Shown here: positions 45,445-55,864 of the stretch, in pieces | Position numbering within the stretch: the stretch's first letter is position 1 | How the letters are laid out: each line of letters opens with the position of its first letter | Assembly (NCBI GenBank): GCA_964527205.1 | Contig: CAZGQG010000002.1 | Span: forward strand, 31,715-95,714 | Source: JARICQ01 sp964527205 | GTDB lineage: Bacteria > Bacillota > Clostridia > Tissierellales > Tissierellaceae | Direction of reading: 5' to 3' | DNA: 64,000 bases | The notes under the pieces: model-generated | The model's input: the letters and a program-made list of their open reading frames with translations, nothing else | What the model was told of the DNA's origin: nothing | Databases searched by the model: none | Made by a program: the position numbers and the translations under genes

Positions 45445-47232
45445 CTAGAAAGGCCACATGTAAAGAATCAATGGGGCTCCTACAGTTAGTACAATAAGAG
45501 AAAGGGGTAGTCCTAGATGCCAGTAATCAGTAAATTCATATCCTCCAGGTCCCATTATCAACATATTAGACTGGTGTCCAATAGGGGTTAAGAAGGCTGA
45601 GGAAGATGCTACTGCTATACTCATTAGGAGAGGATCTGGTGAAACTGCCATAAAGCCAGCTAAACTTAGGGCAATAGGTCCCATTAATATTGCAGTTGCA
45701 GAACTACTAATTAAGTTTGTAAGTGCCATTGTAAAGATCATCAGTATAACCATCATAATAGGCGGACTTACAAAGGATGAAATCTTCATTAACTGAGCTG
45801 CTATAGTATCAGAAGCCCCACTGCTTTGAAGGCCTGCTCCTAGGGCAAATAATGAGCCTAACATTATAATGGTAGGCCATTCTATAGCCTCATAAAACTC
45901 TTTTGGTGTTAGAACTTTTGAAATAACTAGAATCAGAGCTGCTGATGCAAAGGAAATTTGAACCGGCAGTATTCCAAAAGTAGAAAGCAATATAGACACT
46001 AGGAATATTCCAAGGGTTAAATACTGGTCCTTGGCAGAGTTATCTATGTTCATTCCCATATTTCTCTGAGCCAGGGGCAAGCATCTTAGTTTAGAATAAG
46101 CATCCTGGAGATTGCTTCTAGGCACTTGGATTAGGAGCACATCTCCCTTGTTGAAAATAAAAGTCTTTAGTCTTTCCACACTGGAAATACCCTTTCTAGA
46201 AACTGCAATTAAATTTATATTATATCTATTCCTAAGTTTAGTCTCAAAGGCTGTCCTACCTATTAGAGGTGAGTCATCCCTAAGTACTACTTCTACCAGG
46301 GCTATTTCCTCTGATTTTAAGTTGGACTCAGTTTTTAACTTATCTGTCCTAGCTCCCTTTAAAACCAGGGAGGTCTTATTGACAATATTTGCAAGTTCTG
46401 AACTTACAGCCTTTACTAGGATGATATCTCCTGCTAGGAGCTTTTGATTGGCTCCTGGAGAGATAATCTTATAATCATTCCTAATTATGCTTAGTACGTT
46501 AAGCTCAATCTTATATTCAAGATAAAAATCCTTTAATGACTTTCCAACCATCTTACAATCTTCAGTTACAAGTAATTCTGATAAATAATCTTCTAGATTA
46601 AATAAATTGTCCTCTTCTTTAGAACTTCTCCTAGGAATTAATTTCCAACCTACTAGCACAGTAAATAAGATTCCCAATACAGCTAAACTGATTCCCACAG
46701 GTGCAAAGGAGAAAAATGAAAAGGCCTCAAATCCTTCTTGCATCCTATAGGTGGATACGATTAGATTTGGCGGTGTACCTATTCCTGTTATCATCCCACC
46801 TAATAGAGAAGCAAAGGCAACTGGCATAAGGAGTTGAGATGGTGCTATTTTATTATCCTTTGCTATGGTTATGGCTATAGGCATTATAAGAGACAAGGCC
46901 CCTACATTATTCATAAAGGCAGAGAGCCCAGCTGTTAAAATCATCAAGGCCATTATTCTTAGTTGTACCTTGTTTGTATTCTTATTTATTACTGCTACAA
47001 ATTTATCTATTACTCCTGTCTTTATAAGGGCTCTACTAATTACTAGTACTGAAGCCACTGTTATTATAGCCGGATGGCTAAATCCTGAAAAAGAAGTTTC
47101 AGGAGATACTACGCCAGTGATAGTCAGTACAAGCAAGCCTAGCAAGGCTACAAAATCATATCGCAGCCTGCCATCTATAAACATAAATAATGTTATTCCT
47201 ATAACTATAAATACTATAATTTGTGGATTCAT
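45445..47232 (-). CDS. SLC13/DASS family permease with two TrkA-C domains
   Basis: This is a 595-residue membrane transporter. The N-terminal half has about five helices including the GIGTPPNLIVSTY signature; two cytoplasmic RCK_C (TrkA-C) domains lie at about 205-290 and 300-370 (GKSLKDFYLEYKIELNVLSIIRND; LIGRTAFETKLRNRYNINLIAVSRKG); the second membrane half has SSSATAILMGPIAL and TPIGHQSNMLIMGPGGYEF. The family carries dicarboxylates, sulfate or other anions with Na+ or H+. GGGG precedes the ATG. It is monocistronic as far as seen. Confidence 0.9.
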   Translation of the reverse strand: MNPQIIVFIVIGITLFMFIDGRLRYDFVALLGLLVLTITGVVSPETSFSGFSHPAIITVASVLVISRALIKTGVIDKFVAVINKNTNKVQLRIMALMILTAGLSAFMNNVGALSLIMPIAITIAKDNKIAPSQLLMPVAFASLLGGMITGIGTPPNLIVSTYRMQEGFEAFSFFSFAPVGISLAVLGILFTVLVGWKLIPRRSSKEEDNLFNLEDYLSELLVTEDCKMVGKSLKDFYLEYKIELNVLSIIRNDYKIISPGANQKLLAGDIILVKAVSSELANIVNKTSLVLKGARTDKLKTESNLKSEEIALVEVVLRDDSPLIGRTAFETKLRNRYNINLIAVSRKGISSVERLKTFIFNKGDVLLIQVPRSNLQDAYSKLRCLPLAQRNMGMNIDNSAKDQYLTLGIFLVSILLSTFGILPVQISFASAALILVISKVLTPKEFYEAIEWPTIIMLGSLFALGAGLQSSGASDTIAAQLMKISSFVSPPIMMVILMIFTMALTNLISSSATAILMGPIALSLAGFMAVSPDPLLMSIAVASSSAFLTPIGHQSNMLIMGPGGYEFTDYWHLGLPLSLIVLTVGAPLILYMWPF

Positions 47233-47306
47233 ATTTATCCCCTCTTATTCCTATATAATGATTTCTTTTAATTAATAATCATTATAACAATATAAGTAGA
47301 AAATAT

Positions 47307-50300
47307 CTAATCATTTGTCTTAATAGTCTTCTTTTTAATATAAAGCCTTCTAATAAAGAAAACTATTATGAGTAAAGCAAGGCCTATTATTAAAACAATA
47401 AGGCTCAAGGTGAGGAAGGGATCTTCAACTATAGAAAAAACACCCCTAGCCCCTTCCATATCAAAGACTATATAGCTTCCATTTATAGAGGAGTCTATTG
47501 GCTTCCATCCATCATCTCCCAGTTGCCAAACTTCAAGCCTTCTTTTAGTTTTTGGCATTAAAAGTCTAAGCCTAACTTTTTCATCTTCATCCTCTATTCC
47601 TCTTAATTCAATTTCCCAACTTTCCAGGATCTTCTCATCATCATGATAGGTCTTATTAGACCCTATCTCATAGGGAGATATCCTTAAGTTTACATCTCCA
47701 GAGAATTGTCCTTCTGCAAGTAAGATAGCCAAGTCCTTATCCTTATCTACAATATGTGAGGATAAAACAGTTAAATAGGGTGTATATACCGCCTCTATTG
47801 TTTTATTAAAGGTCATCTCTTCATTATTAAAATCTTCCCACTTGCCTTCATGCCCTTCCTTGAAGGGAATCTCAGGAAGAAGTTGTAAATCAAAGCTATC
47901 CCTATAATCAAAGGCTATCCTCTTTACAATATCTCCATCAGCTATAAAGTTTAGATGAAAGCGAGTAAATTCATCTGGTAGCTCATCTAGCTCCAATAGT
48001 TCATCATAACTAAGGGGGCAGGCCTTACCCTCATAACTTATTCCATCAATTGCTGCTACTTTTTCATGAACATAATAGTTATTTAACACTTCTCCCTCAG
48101 TATCACCAGCTATAGCTCCTATATATTCTCTTCCATTTTCAATTCTAACTAGAGAATATGAGTTGGAAAGATTATTTCCATAACCAGCTATACCACCAAT
48201 ATAATCTCTGCCCTTAAGGGAGGAGAGGACAAAGGATTTATCTATTTTGGCATAGGAAGCCCCAGCTATACCACCTACATAGTCTCCTTCCCTACTAAAT
48301 ACATCTCCGTAGTTCTCAGCTTCACTAATAAGGCCAAGATCCATTCTTCCTACAATCCCGCCGCTATAATCTTTTTTAGCCACAACCCTACCATGGTTTT
48401 TAGCATTCTTTAGGATTGCTGTGGTTATGTACTTGAAATTAAGGGAAGATGATCCTTTTTTTGTTATATCATCTTCTGGATCCAGGTCATACTCTATGGC
48501 CATTGATCCTACTATTCCTCCAATATTAGTAGCTCCTTCTACAGATCCAAAGTTCTGATTTTTATAAACCCTTCCAGATTTTAAAACTTCCTGATCCTCT
48601 TCAGAATTATCCTCTATATATTCACCACTAGCTATATCCTCTCTAGAACTTACTAAAGTATCAAATATATTTAAAATCTGATGGCTAATAGCATCTATAT
48701 CTTCTATAGCTTGTTTTTTTGAATTACTTATCTCCACTCCCAGCTGATCTACATGGGAAGATATAGATCTTATATTCTTAAAAAGATCATCTCCTGACTG
48801 CCTGTATTCACTGGTTACATTTGGAAGTTCAAGCTTGGGCTCAGAGCTAAGCGTATCTAGTAAATCTCCTATAGAAGCTATACTAACAGTCACTAATCCA
48901 GATCCCTCTTGGAAGTTTTCAAAGCCTAGGCTAAAGTCATTAAAAGCTTTACCGGACTCTTTAGAGGTGGATTTTAAGCCCTCCATACCTTTATTTATGT
49001 CTTGCAAGCTTCTATCCAAGCTAATAGAAGTTCTCTCCAGACTATAAAATAAATCATAGAAGTTTCTTCTAATGTTCGTTTTTGTCTCTGATAATCCTCC
49101 TTCTATTATGCTGTCTATCTCTTTACTAAGACTGGATAGGATACCTCCTATCTCTTTTGTAGTCTCATATATATTTTTAAATTCATCTCCCATATATTCC
49201 TTTGTTTCTCTTTCTTCTTGATCTCCATCTTCTTTATAACTTTCTTCCAATATAGTTTTCAGTGATTCTACAAGTTCCTCTATATCTTCCCTCTGAAAGT
49301 TTTCCACTAGTTCTTTCAAGGATATTTCTATTTGCTCTAAAGCATATATTTTTTCCCTGTCAATTTCACTTGATATAGTTTTATCCCCTAATTTCCAGGA
49401 CAAATCTCTTAGAGATCCTTTTATAGTATAAATAGCATGGTAACTGTGTTTGTTAGCATCTCTTAAATTGTTAACAGCATATCTGCCATCTTCTATAGCC
49501 TCTTCCATCCTATCTGAACTTGTTTCTAAATTAGTAAAGGCTGATTCTATATAGTCTAGGCCCTTGGTAAAGGAATGGGATGACTCTTCCATTTCTTCTA
49601 AGATAGGAAGGATTTCTTCAAGAGTATATTGGATTCTCTCACCAGTAATGTTAACTGTTTCAGATATATCATCCACATAATCTACTGTACCCTTGGAAAG
49701 GGTTTCTACATTTGCCAAGCTTTCATTAAAGGCATCTGTTATATTGTCAAGTTCCCCACTTACTCCTTTAGAAGAGGACTTTGCCTTGTCAAAACTTTTA
49801 TTTAAAAGCCTGCCTAATGCATCTAATTCCCTATCTAGTTCTTGGAGTTTGTCTTCAGAAAAGACTAGCATTAAATAAGGCTCTATCTGACCTACTATAC
49901 CTCCAACATCCTTTCTTCCAAGTACAGTATTGTAATTTTCACAATTACCCAAGTATCCTGATTGCCTTCCTACAATGCCCCCTATATTGTATCCCATCTC
50001 CTTGTATCCTACAGGTCCTCGATTTATGCAATCCTGTAAGAAGCCACTTGAATATCCAGTTATTCCACCTGCATCCGTATGGGCCCTTAGATTTTCCGTG
50101 GAATTAATCTTATCCCAATTTATATCTTCTATATTTCTAGTTGGCTCAGAAATAGAAGTGTTTATTCTAGCATAATTTGTAGACTTTATTATACTCCCTA
50201 AGTTCTGCCCTGCTATACCCCCTACAAAGTGGTCCCCTACTACACTGCCTTCTACAGTAGAGTTTTTGATAATTCCACTAACTTCATTTACCCCAACTAG

Positions 50301-50777
50301 ACCGCCTACATTGCTATCAGCTTCTACATTTCCATTAAAGCTACAATTTCTTATCTCACCCTTATTATTTCCAACAAGGCCTCCTATTTGCTTTCGACTC
50401 CCGGAAGGATTTATATTGCCCTGGATATTAAGATTCTTTATAATCCCATCCTCCTGTAAGTATCGGAATAATCCCTTGACAGATCCATTACCCCTAATAG
50501 ATACTCCAGATATGGTATGGCCCTGTCCATCAAAGATTCCTGAAAAAGTAGGAACTATAAAGGAAGCAGATCTGGAGAGATCTATATCATCCTCCAGGAT
50601 TATGGTTTTTCCAGAATAATAAGTATCCAGGGATGCTTTTCTACTAAAGTCAACAAAGTCTTCTGCACTGCGGATATAAATAGTATCTGATCCAGCCAAG
50701 GATATACCTATAGGGTTCAATAAGATACTTATTGATAAAAAAAGAATTAATATATTTTTATAATTTTTATTCTTCAT
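47307..50777 (-). CDS. Large surface protein with GLUG-type repeats, a long coiled-coil insert and a C-terminal membrane anchor
   Basis: This 1156-residue protein has a signal peptide (ILILFLSISILLNPIGISLAG), then GLUG-like beta repeats recognisable by GGIVG/GGIAG (residues about 60-310 and again about 745-900), split by a helical coiled-coil region (about 320-710). An Ig-like or stalk part and a C-terminal transmembrane helix with an RRLYIKKK tail follow. It starts inside the end of the MMPL/RND gene with GGAGGTGG just upstream, so the two are translationally coupled and may work together in export or at the envelope. The insert is reminiscent of YhgE/Pip-type helical regions; the function is unknown. 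Confidence 0.75.
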   Translation of the reverse strand: MKNKNYKNILILFLSISILLNPIGISLAGSDTIYIRSAEDFVDFSRKASLDTYYSGKTIILEDDIDLSRSASFIVPTFSGIFDGQGHTISGVSIRGNGSVKGLFRYLQEDGIIKNLNIQGNINPSGSRKQIGGLVGNNKGEIRNCSFNGNVEADSNVGGLVGVNEVSGIIKNSTVEGSVVGDHFVGGIAGQNLGSIIKSTNYARINTSISEPTRNIEDINWDKINSTENLRAHTDAGGITGYSSGFLQDCINRGPVGYKEMGYNIGGIVGRQSGYLGNCENYNTVLGRKDVGGIVGQIEPYLMLVFSEDKLQELDRELDALGRLLNKSFDKAKSSSKGVSGELDNITDAFNESLANVETLSKGTVDYVDDISETVNITGERIQYTLEEILPILEEMEESSHSFTKGLDYIESAFTNLETSSDRMEEAIEDGRYAVNNLRDANKHSYHAIYTIKGSLRDLSWKLGDKTISSEIDREKIYALEQIEISLKELVENFQREDIEELVESLKTILEESYKEDGDQEERETKEYMGDEFKNIYETTKEIGGILSSLSKEIDSIIEGGLSETKTNIRRNFYDLFYSLERTSISLDRSLQDINKGMEGLKSTSKESGKAFNDFSLGFENFQEGSGLVTVSIASIGDLLDTLSSEPKLELPNVTSEYRQSGDDLFKNIRSISSHVDQLGVEISNSKKQAIEDIDAISHQILNIFDTLVSSREDIASGEYIEDNSEEDQEVLKSGRVYKNQNFGSVEGATNIGGIVGSMAIEYDLDPEDDITKKGSSSLNFKYITTAILKNAKNHGRVVAKKDYSGGIVGRMDLGLISEAENYGDVFSREGDYVGGIAGASYAKIDKSFVLSSLKGRDYIGGIAGYGNNLSNSYSLVRIENGREYIGAIAGDTEGEVLNNYYVHEKVAAIDGISYEGKACPLSYDELLELDELPDEFTRFHLNFIADGDIVKRIAFDYRDSFDLQLLPEIPFKEGHEGKWEDFNNEEMTFNKTIEAVYTPYLTVLSSHIVDKDKDLAILLAEGQFSGDVNLRISPYEIGSNKTYHDDEKILESWEIELRGIEDEDEKVRLRLLMPKTKRRLEVWQLGDDGWKPIDSSINGSYIVFDMEGARGVFSIVEDPFLTLSLIVLIIGLALLIIVFFIRRLYIKKKTIKTND

Positions 50778-53229
50778 CTCTCTCCACCTCCTTATCTTCA
50801 TTTACCTTAGAATCTAAATCTTTAAGGGCACCGCTTTCTATGCGAGCATCTAAATCTCCCTTTATAGTACCACTGATCTTTGCATCAACCATACCAGATA
50901 CATATCCACGAACATGTCCATCTACCCTTATGCTACCACTGGCCTTTTGACTTTCTGGTAGCATTTTAATATTAAAACCAGTCCTTTCTATAATCCTATC
51001 CCCTAGTAACAATAATTGGGGTAGGATAGTCATAACTAAGACCATGGATATTATAGTTCCACGACCTAGAAATAATCCAATTGAAGATATACTATATTCA
51101 GAGGATAAAAATCCAATTAAAAGCCCAGCAGAAGCCAGGATAGTTCCTGATGTAATAACTGTAGGAAAGGCCTGATTCAGAGCCTCTACTATAGCCTCTG
51201 ATGGTTCCATACTAGATTTTAAATCCTGATATCTTCCTGTTATTATAATGGCATAGTCAATATTAGCTCCCATTTGTATAGAACTAACTATTAAATAGGA
51301 TATAAAAAACACGTTTACACCTGTTAGGTGAGGGATAGAGAAGTTTATCCAAATACTCCCCTGAATAACCATCATCAAAAGTACAGGTATTCCCGCTGAT
51401 TTAAAGGTAAACAAGAGGACAATCATAACAAATATAGCTGATGTCGTTGATATTACAGAATTATCATGGGTGAAGAAGTTATTTAATTCATAGTTATTTG
51501 TAGACTCTCCAACTAAAAATACATCTTCTTCATAGTAGTTATTGGCTATTTTACGAATCTCATTTAGCCACTGGAAGGTTTCCTCTCCCTCTTCAGCTAT
51601 ATTTGTATTTAAAAGAATCCTAGTGTAATTATCTCCCTTAAGCTGTAACTGAGCATCCTTAAGTTGAAGATACATGTCATCAAGATCTTTTTCCAGTTCT
51701 GCATCCAGATTTACAAAGCCTGCAACTTTTTCATCTTGGAGAAAGAAAAATATATCAATAAGAGGAATAGTATAATTCTCCAAACTATTTATCACATTTC
51801 CATAGGCCTCATCACTTATGGCATAGGCACTATAAAGTATCCTGGCTAATTCTATATCCAGGTCTGCTAATTCAGCAAATTCTCTTGTTGTAAGAGGATC
51901 TGTTATCATATAATCTTCATTGACCTCCACATTGGCAAGTCCCACTACAGAGTCCGTTATCTCTAAGGATTCCAATTCTCTTATTAAAAGCCCTTCCCTT
52001 TCATAATCTCCAGTTGGAACTAAAACCGCCATTAAGTTACTTTTGCCAAAATTATCCTTAATCATCTTTTCAGAAATCTGATGCTCATTTTGCTTGATAG
52101 TCTCTAATAAACTATAGCCATAAACATATTCAGACTGCTTTGATATGTAAAAACTTGAAATAAATAATATAAGAAATATTGGTGCTAAAATATATCTGGT
52201 CCTTACTACTTTTTCACCAAACTTACTAATATCTGGCACAAAGTTTCTGTGGCTAGTCTTATCTATCCATTCACTAAATACCATAAGTAAACCTGGCATA
52301 AGTATAAACACTGAAGCTATACTTAGGAGTATTGCCTTAATAAGAACAATACCCATATCCAGTCCTATTTCAAATTGCATAAGGGTTAGGGCTGCTAAAC
52401 CAGAAATAGTAGTTAAACTACTGGAGGCAATCTCAGGTATGGCCTTACTTAGGGCAGAGATAACTGCCTCCCTTGGCTCCATAAGATTACGTTCCTCCGT
52501 ATATCTATGGCTTAGGATAATGGCATAATCTATAGCTAGGGCTAGTTGCAGGATTATAGCTATAGAATCACTTATAAATGAAATCTCTCCTAGAAGGAAA
52601 TTTGTCCCAACATTTAATAGGGCAGCTACTCCAAAGGTTACTAGCAAGATTGGTATTTCAAAATAAGTTTTTGATGTAAATATTAATACGGATACTATAA
52701 TAGCTATGGAAACTATTATTACCAGAGTCATTTCCTGGTCAAGTATATCTGCTATACTGGCTCCTACTTCTGAATCTATATACAAATCATAGGCTGATAA
52801 GTTTTCTCTTATCTCTTCCATAGCCCTTATACTTACCTCATCCTCTACTTCTCCTGCAAAGCTTACCTCATATAGGGCTGAGGCTGCATGGAAATGATCC
52901 TCATTGTTTTCAAAACTTACACTGGATACTCCTTGGATCTTCCCCAAGTCTTCGGCTATTCTTTCAGCTTCTTTTAAGTTAATATTGCTTACCATAATCT
53001 TTCCCGTGGCATAGGTTATAAATTCATCTTCCATTAAATCAATACCCTGTCTAGTCTCTGTGCTTTCAGGTAGGTAATCAATTAAATTATTATTTACCTG
53101 AACCCACTGGGAAGAAAATATACAAAATATGCTTAAGACTATAAAGAGAAGGAAAAAAGCATTTCTCTTATCTACAATAAATGTTGCTAATTTTCCCCAA
53201 AATGTATTTTCATTTTCTATTTCTTTCAT
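50767..53229 (-). CDS. MMPL/RND family exporter with a bactofilin-like glycine-repeat tail
   Basis: This 820-residue transporter has two repeats of one helix, a large extracellular loop and five helices, as in the Gram-positive MMPL/RND type (YdfJ-like). The proton-relay-type motifs are LALAIDYAIIL in the first half and QMGANIDYAIIITGRYQD in the second. The last 60 residues are hydrophilic and read as short turns (GSIRVDGHVRG, GMVDAKISGTIKGDLDARI), resembling bactofilin beta-rungs. The ATG at 53229 is chosen (GGGTGG upstream); a GTG at 53238 is possible. It forms an operon with the GLUG-repeat surface protein. Confidence 0.87.
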   Translation of the reverse strand: MKEIENENTFWGKLATFIVDKRNAFFLLFIVLSIFCIFSSQWVQVNNNLIDYLPESTETRQGIDLMEDEFITYATGKIMVSNINLKEAERIAEDLGKIQGVSSVSFENNEDHFHAASALYEVSFAGEVEDEVSIRAMEEIRENLSAYDLYIDSEVGASIADILDQEMTLVIIVSIAIIVSVLIFTSKTYFEIPILLVTFGVAALLNVGTNFLLGEISFISDSIAIILQLALAIDYAIILSHRYTEERNLMEPREAVISALSKAIPEIASSSLTTISGLAALTLMQFEIGLDMGIVLIKAILLSIASVFILMPGLLMVFSEWIDKTSHRNFVPDISKFGEKVVRTRYILAPIFLILFISSFYISKQSEYVYGYSLLETIKQNEHQISEKMIKDNFGKSNLMAVLVPTGDYEREGLLIRELESLEITDSVVGLANVEVNEDYMITDPLTTREFAELADLDIELARILYSAYAISDEAYGNVINSLENYTIPLIDIFFFLQDEKVAGFVNLDAELEKDLDDMYLQLKDAQLQLKGDNYTRILLNTNIAEEGEETFQWLNEIRKIANNYYEEDVFLVGESTNNYELNNFFTHDNSVISTTSAIFVMIVLLFTFKSAGIPVLLMMVIQGSIWINFSIPHLTGVNVFFISYLIVSSIQMGANIDYAIIITGRYQDLKSSMEPSEAIVEALNQAFPTVITSGTILASAGLLIGFLSSEYSISSIGLFLGRGTIISMVLVMTILPQLLLLGDRIIERTGFNIKMLPESQKASGSIRVDGHVRGYVSGMVDAKISGTIKGDLDARIESGALKDLDSKVNEDKEVERDEE

Positions 53230-53265
53230 CTCATCCACCCTCTACAATTCCTATTTGTCTTCTAT

Positions 53266-53305
53266 ATAAAAAAATAATTAGCTGTTAATGAAAAAACAGC
53301 TAATT
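53266..53305 (-). terminator. Terminator upstream of the MMPL/RND gene
   Basis: On the minus strand AATTAGCTGTT pairs with AACAGCTAATT and is followed by ATTTTTTTA. It ends transcription of the gene that spans the second assembly gap. Confidence 0.8.
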
Positions 53306-53391
53306 AAACTTATCTAAGGGTAATTTTACAATAGACCCATATAAAGCTCAATACACAATAGTTGGGATATGTCCAAAATTGTTCAAAGACA

Positions 53392-53491
53392 NNNNNNNNN
53401 NNNNNNNNNNNNNNNNNNNNNNNNNNNNNNNNNNNNNNNNNNNNNNNNNNNNNNNNNNNNNNNNNNNNNNNNNNNNNNNNNNNNNNNNNNN
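53392..53491. other. Assembly gap (100 N)
   Basis: A run of exactly 100 N. It falls inside a minus-strand gene of which only the N-terminal part and a short tail are visible. Confidence 0.98.
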
Positions 53492-53678
53492 GGCTTCATT
53501 TATATAGATACTCTCATAGGGTATCTCATCTATAAGTTCAAGGAAATCACTTGTCCTTCCGTATACCAAGGCCTCATAGGTCTTGTGCTAGGTGATAATC
53601 CTTACAAAGTGAAAAGGCATATAGGTAGAGCTCTTTGTAATATTTTTCATATATTTTTTCCATTTGATCTTTTATCAC
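53492..53678 (-). pseudogene. N-terminal fragment resembling an ECF-type sigma factor, frameshifted and cut by the gap
   Basis: From a GTG at 53678 (AGGGGGTG upstream) the translation reads MIKDQMEKIYEKYYKEL, then YLYAFSLCKDYHLAQDL and a TGA. This is like sigma-70 region 2 of ECF factors (helix, then D..LAQDL). The adjacent frame continues TYEALVYGRTSDFLELIDE up to the gap, so one base appears missing near 53578. Beyond the gap, one frame ends SLNNFGHIPTIVY and another runs to a TAA at 53310; neither can be assigned. The indel may be real or an error near the contig end. Confidence 0.45.
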
Positions 53679-53892
53679 CCTCACACCCCCTTCACTATAT
53701 AAACGATTTAAAAACAAATAGGTTACACTTTTTTCAATTTCTTATCCTTATTATCATATTATTCTATCTTTTCATCTCTTTCAACTATAATTAACTATTT
53801 GCTAAATCTCCCTTTAAATGACAATAAGTATATACTATAATGTTAATTGGACATCGATATTATCTTACAAGAATTATTGGAGGGAATTATAA

Positions 53893-55782
53893 ATGAAAAA
53901 ATACATACGTTCTTATGATGGACTCAGGGTCATAGCCCTAGTTGGAGTAGTCCTCTATCACTTGATCCCATCAACTTTTAAAGGTGGCTACCTTGGGGTA
54001 GTAACTTTTTTTGTTATGGCAGGCTATCTAACTACCAATCAAGCTATGAGGCTAGGCCCTAAAGATGATAGACCTAGGCTAGTAATAAGAAAAATTAGGG
54101 ATAAGCTACTTAAGCTCTATCCGGCTCTAATTGCCATGCTAAGCCTAGTAGCTATTTTTGTTTTCTTCTTTTTAAGAGCAGACCTAGGAGCAATATCAGG
54201 ATCTATTAAGACCTCCCTCCTATCAATATACAACTATGGAGAGATTTTCTCAGGTAAATCCTATTTTGAAAGCACAGGAAGACTGGCCCCCTTTAACCAT
54301 CTATGGGCCCTATCTCTTGAGATTCAGGTTTATATTTTATTTTTTGTATTTCTTTATGGAAGCTATAGGCCTGAGAAGAATAAAAATTATCTTCTAATAT
54401 TTTTTATTCTAAGCATACTATCCCAGGCCCTTGCTGCATATTTAATCTACAAGGGTTCTAACTTTACCAGGGTTTATTATGATAGCTTTACTAGGCTTTA
54501 TTCCTTTTTAATAGGAGGCATGGCAGCCCTTGTATCTGAAAAGAAAAGAGATATGCTATCTAAAACTTTAAAGGAATCTTTAATCTTTATCCTGCTCCTA
54601 GCAAGCATTGGATCTTTCTTTGTCTTTGATATAAGTAAGGCAGTATTTTATTATGTATTCCCCCTATATAGCTTATTAATAGCTGGCTTAATGATCTTAC
54701 TTAGGCACTCAGAGGGAATTCAGGCTAGGTTTTTATCTGGAAGCTTTTTCAGCCTAGTGGCAAAGAGAAGTTACCATATATATCTTTGGCATTTTCCAGT
54801 CTTAGCCATCCAGGAAAAAATGATGGCACATTCCCTTGTGTCTAATGGATATTTTTATGTAATTTTCTTCCTAGCCACTTTAATTCTTAGTGAGATCTCC
54901 TACAGAGGATTTACTGGATTGAGTAAGGTGGAGCTTAAAAAAAGCAGAAGCCTTGTACTTATTTTACTTAGCTTTATAATCCTTTTTAGCCTGCCCTATG
55001 AGGCTCTTTCTGATAGTAGTGAAGAAAAACAACTTCTAGAAGAAATGAAGGCTACCATTTTGGAAAACGAAAGAATAGAAAAAGAAAGACTGGAGAAAAA
55101 GGCAGAAGAAGAAAAAGAATTAGAGGAATCTAAGGATGAAAAAGAAAACAGTCAAGGGACAAATAATGATAAAAAAGAGCATGAAGATACAGAGGAAAAG
55201 GAATTTTCTCAGAGCTACTACAATGCCATAGAGGCCATTGAATGGGTCAACGATCTAGGAGACGAATCCCTGTATTTGGATCCAGATGTCTATACAAAAT
55301 ATAGGCAGGTTAAGGGAGTATTAATTGGAGATTCCCTGTCCTCCATGTCCTACCACACCCTTTACACCTATATGCCTAACTTTGTCTTTGATAGCGACCA
55401 TTCTAGACAGATGAAGCATGGTCCAGAGGCCTATAGGCCCTATTTAGAAGAGGACAATGGGGATTACCTGGTCTTATCCCTGGGAACCAATGGAGATGTC
55501 TTAGAAGAGGACATGGATGCCTTAAGAGAGCTTGCAGAGGATAAAAGTATGATCCTAAGCACCATAGTCCTACCCTATAGGGAGCAGGAAAAGGAAAGAA
55601 ATGAAAATATACGCTCCTTTGAAGCCCTCCATGATAATGTATATCTCTCAGACTGGTACGGGGCCACTAAAAACAGACCAGAATTATTCTTTGATGACAA
55701 GATTCATACTGGAGAAAGAGGAGCTAGGATAATGTCTCAGCTTATTATAAAGAAAATAATAGAAATTGAAAGTTCTAATTAA
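53893..55782 (+). CDS. OatA-like membrane acyltransferase with SGNH domain
   Basis: The 629-residue protein starts with an acyltransferase-3 domain of about ten helices (YDGLRVIALVGVVLYHLIP with the conserved His; SYHIYLWHFPVL). A charged Lys/Glu-rich helical linker (about 385-440) and an extracellular SGNH hydrolase-like domain follow: GDSLSSMS near 477-484, SLGTNGD, and DDKIHTG near 600 supplying Asp and His. This is the architecture of OatA, which O-acetylates peptidoglycan MurNAc and confers lysozyme resistance. GGAGGG precedes the ATG. It is monocistronic. Confidence 0.88.
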   Translation: MKKYIRSYDGLRVIALVGVVLYHLIPSTFKGGYLGVVTFFVMAGYLTTNQAMRLGPKDDRPRLVIRKIRDKLLKLYPALIAMLSLVAIFVFFFLRADLGAISGSIKTSLLSIYNYGEIFSGKSYFESTGRLAPFNHLWALSLEIQVYILFFVFLYGSYRPEKNKNYLLIFFILSILSQALAAYLIYKGSNFTRVYYDSFTRLYSFLIGGMAALVSEKKRDMLSKTLKESLIFILLLASIGSFFVFDISKAVFYYVFPLYSLLIAGLMILLRHSEGIQARFLSGSFFSLVAKRSYHIYLWHFPVLAIQEKMMAHSLVSNGYFYVIFFLATLILSEISYRGFTGLSKVELKKSRSLVLILLSFIILFSLPYEALSDSSEEKQLLEEMKATILENERIEKERLEKKAEEEKELEESKDEKENSQGTNNDKKEHEDTEEKEFSQSYYNAIEAIEWVNDLGDESLYLDPDVYTKYRQVKGVLIGDSLSSMSYHTLYTYMPNFVFDSDHSRQMKHGPEAYRPYLEEDNGDYLVLSLGTNGDVLEEDMDALRELAEDKSMILSTIVLPYREQEKERNENIRSFEALHDNVYLSDWYGATKNRPELFFDDKIHTGERGARIMSQLIIKKIIEIESSN

Positions 55783-55801
55783 TATAAAGGTATTTTAAAA
55801 G

Positions 55802-55842
55802 AAGCAATCCTAGAATAATTAAATATTCTAGGATTGCTTTTA
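55802..55842. terminator. Bidirectional terminator after the oatA-like gene
   Basis: AAGCAATCCTAGAATA / TATTCTAGGATTGCTTTT has a 6-base loop, between convergent genes. Confidence 0.92.
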
Positions 55843-55864
55843 AATTTAGAATTAGAATATTATA

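Noticed and set aside
53369..53794. A plus-strand frame running across the second N gap.
   Set aside because: It is open only because N codons are not stops; the opposite strand shows a start with a ribosome binding site and sigma-like sequence.
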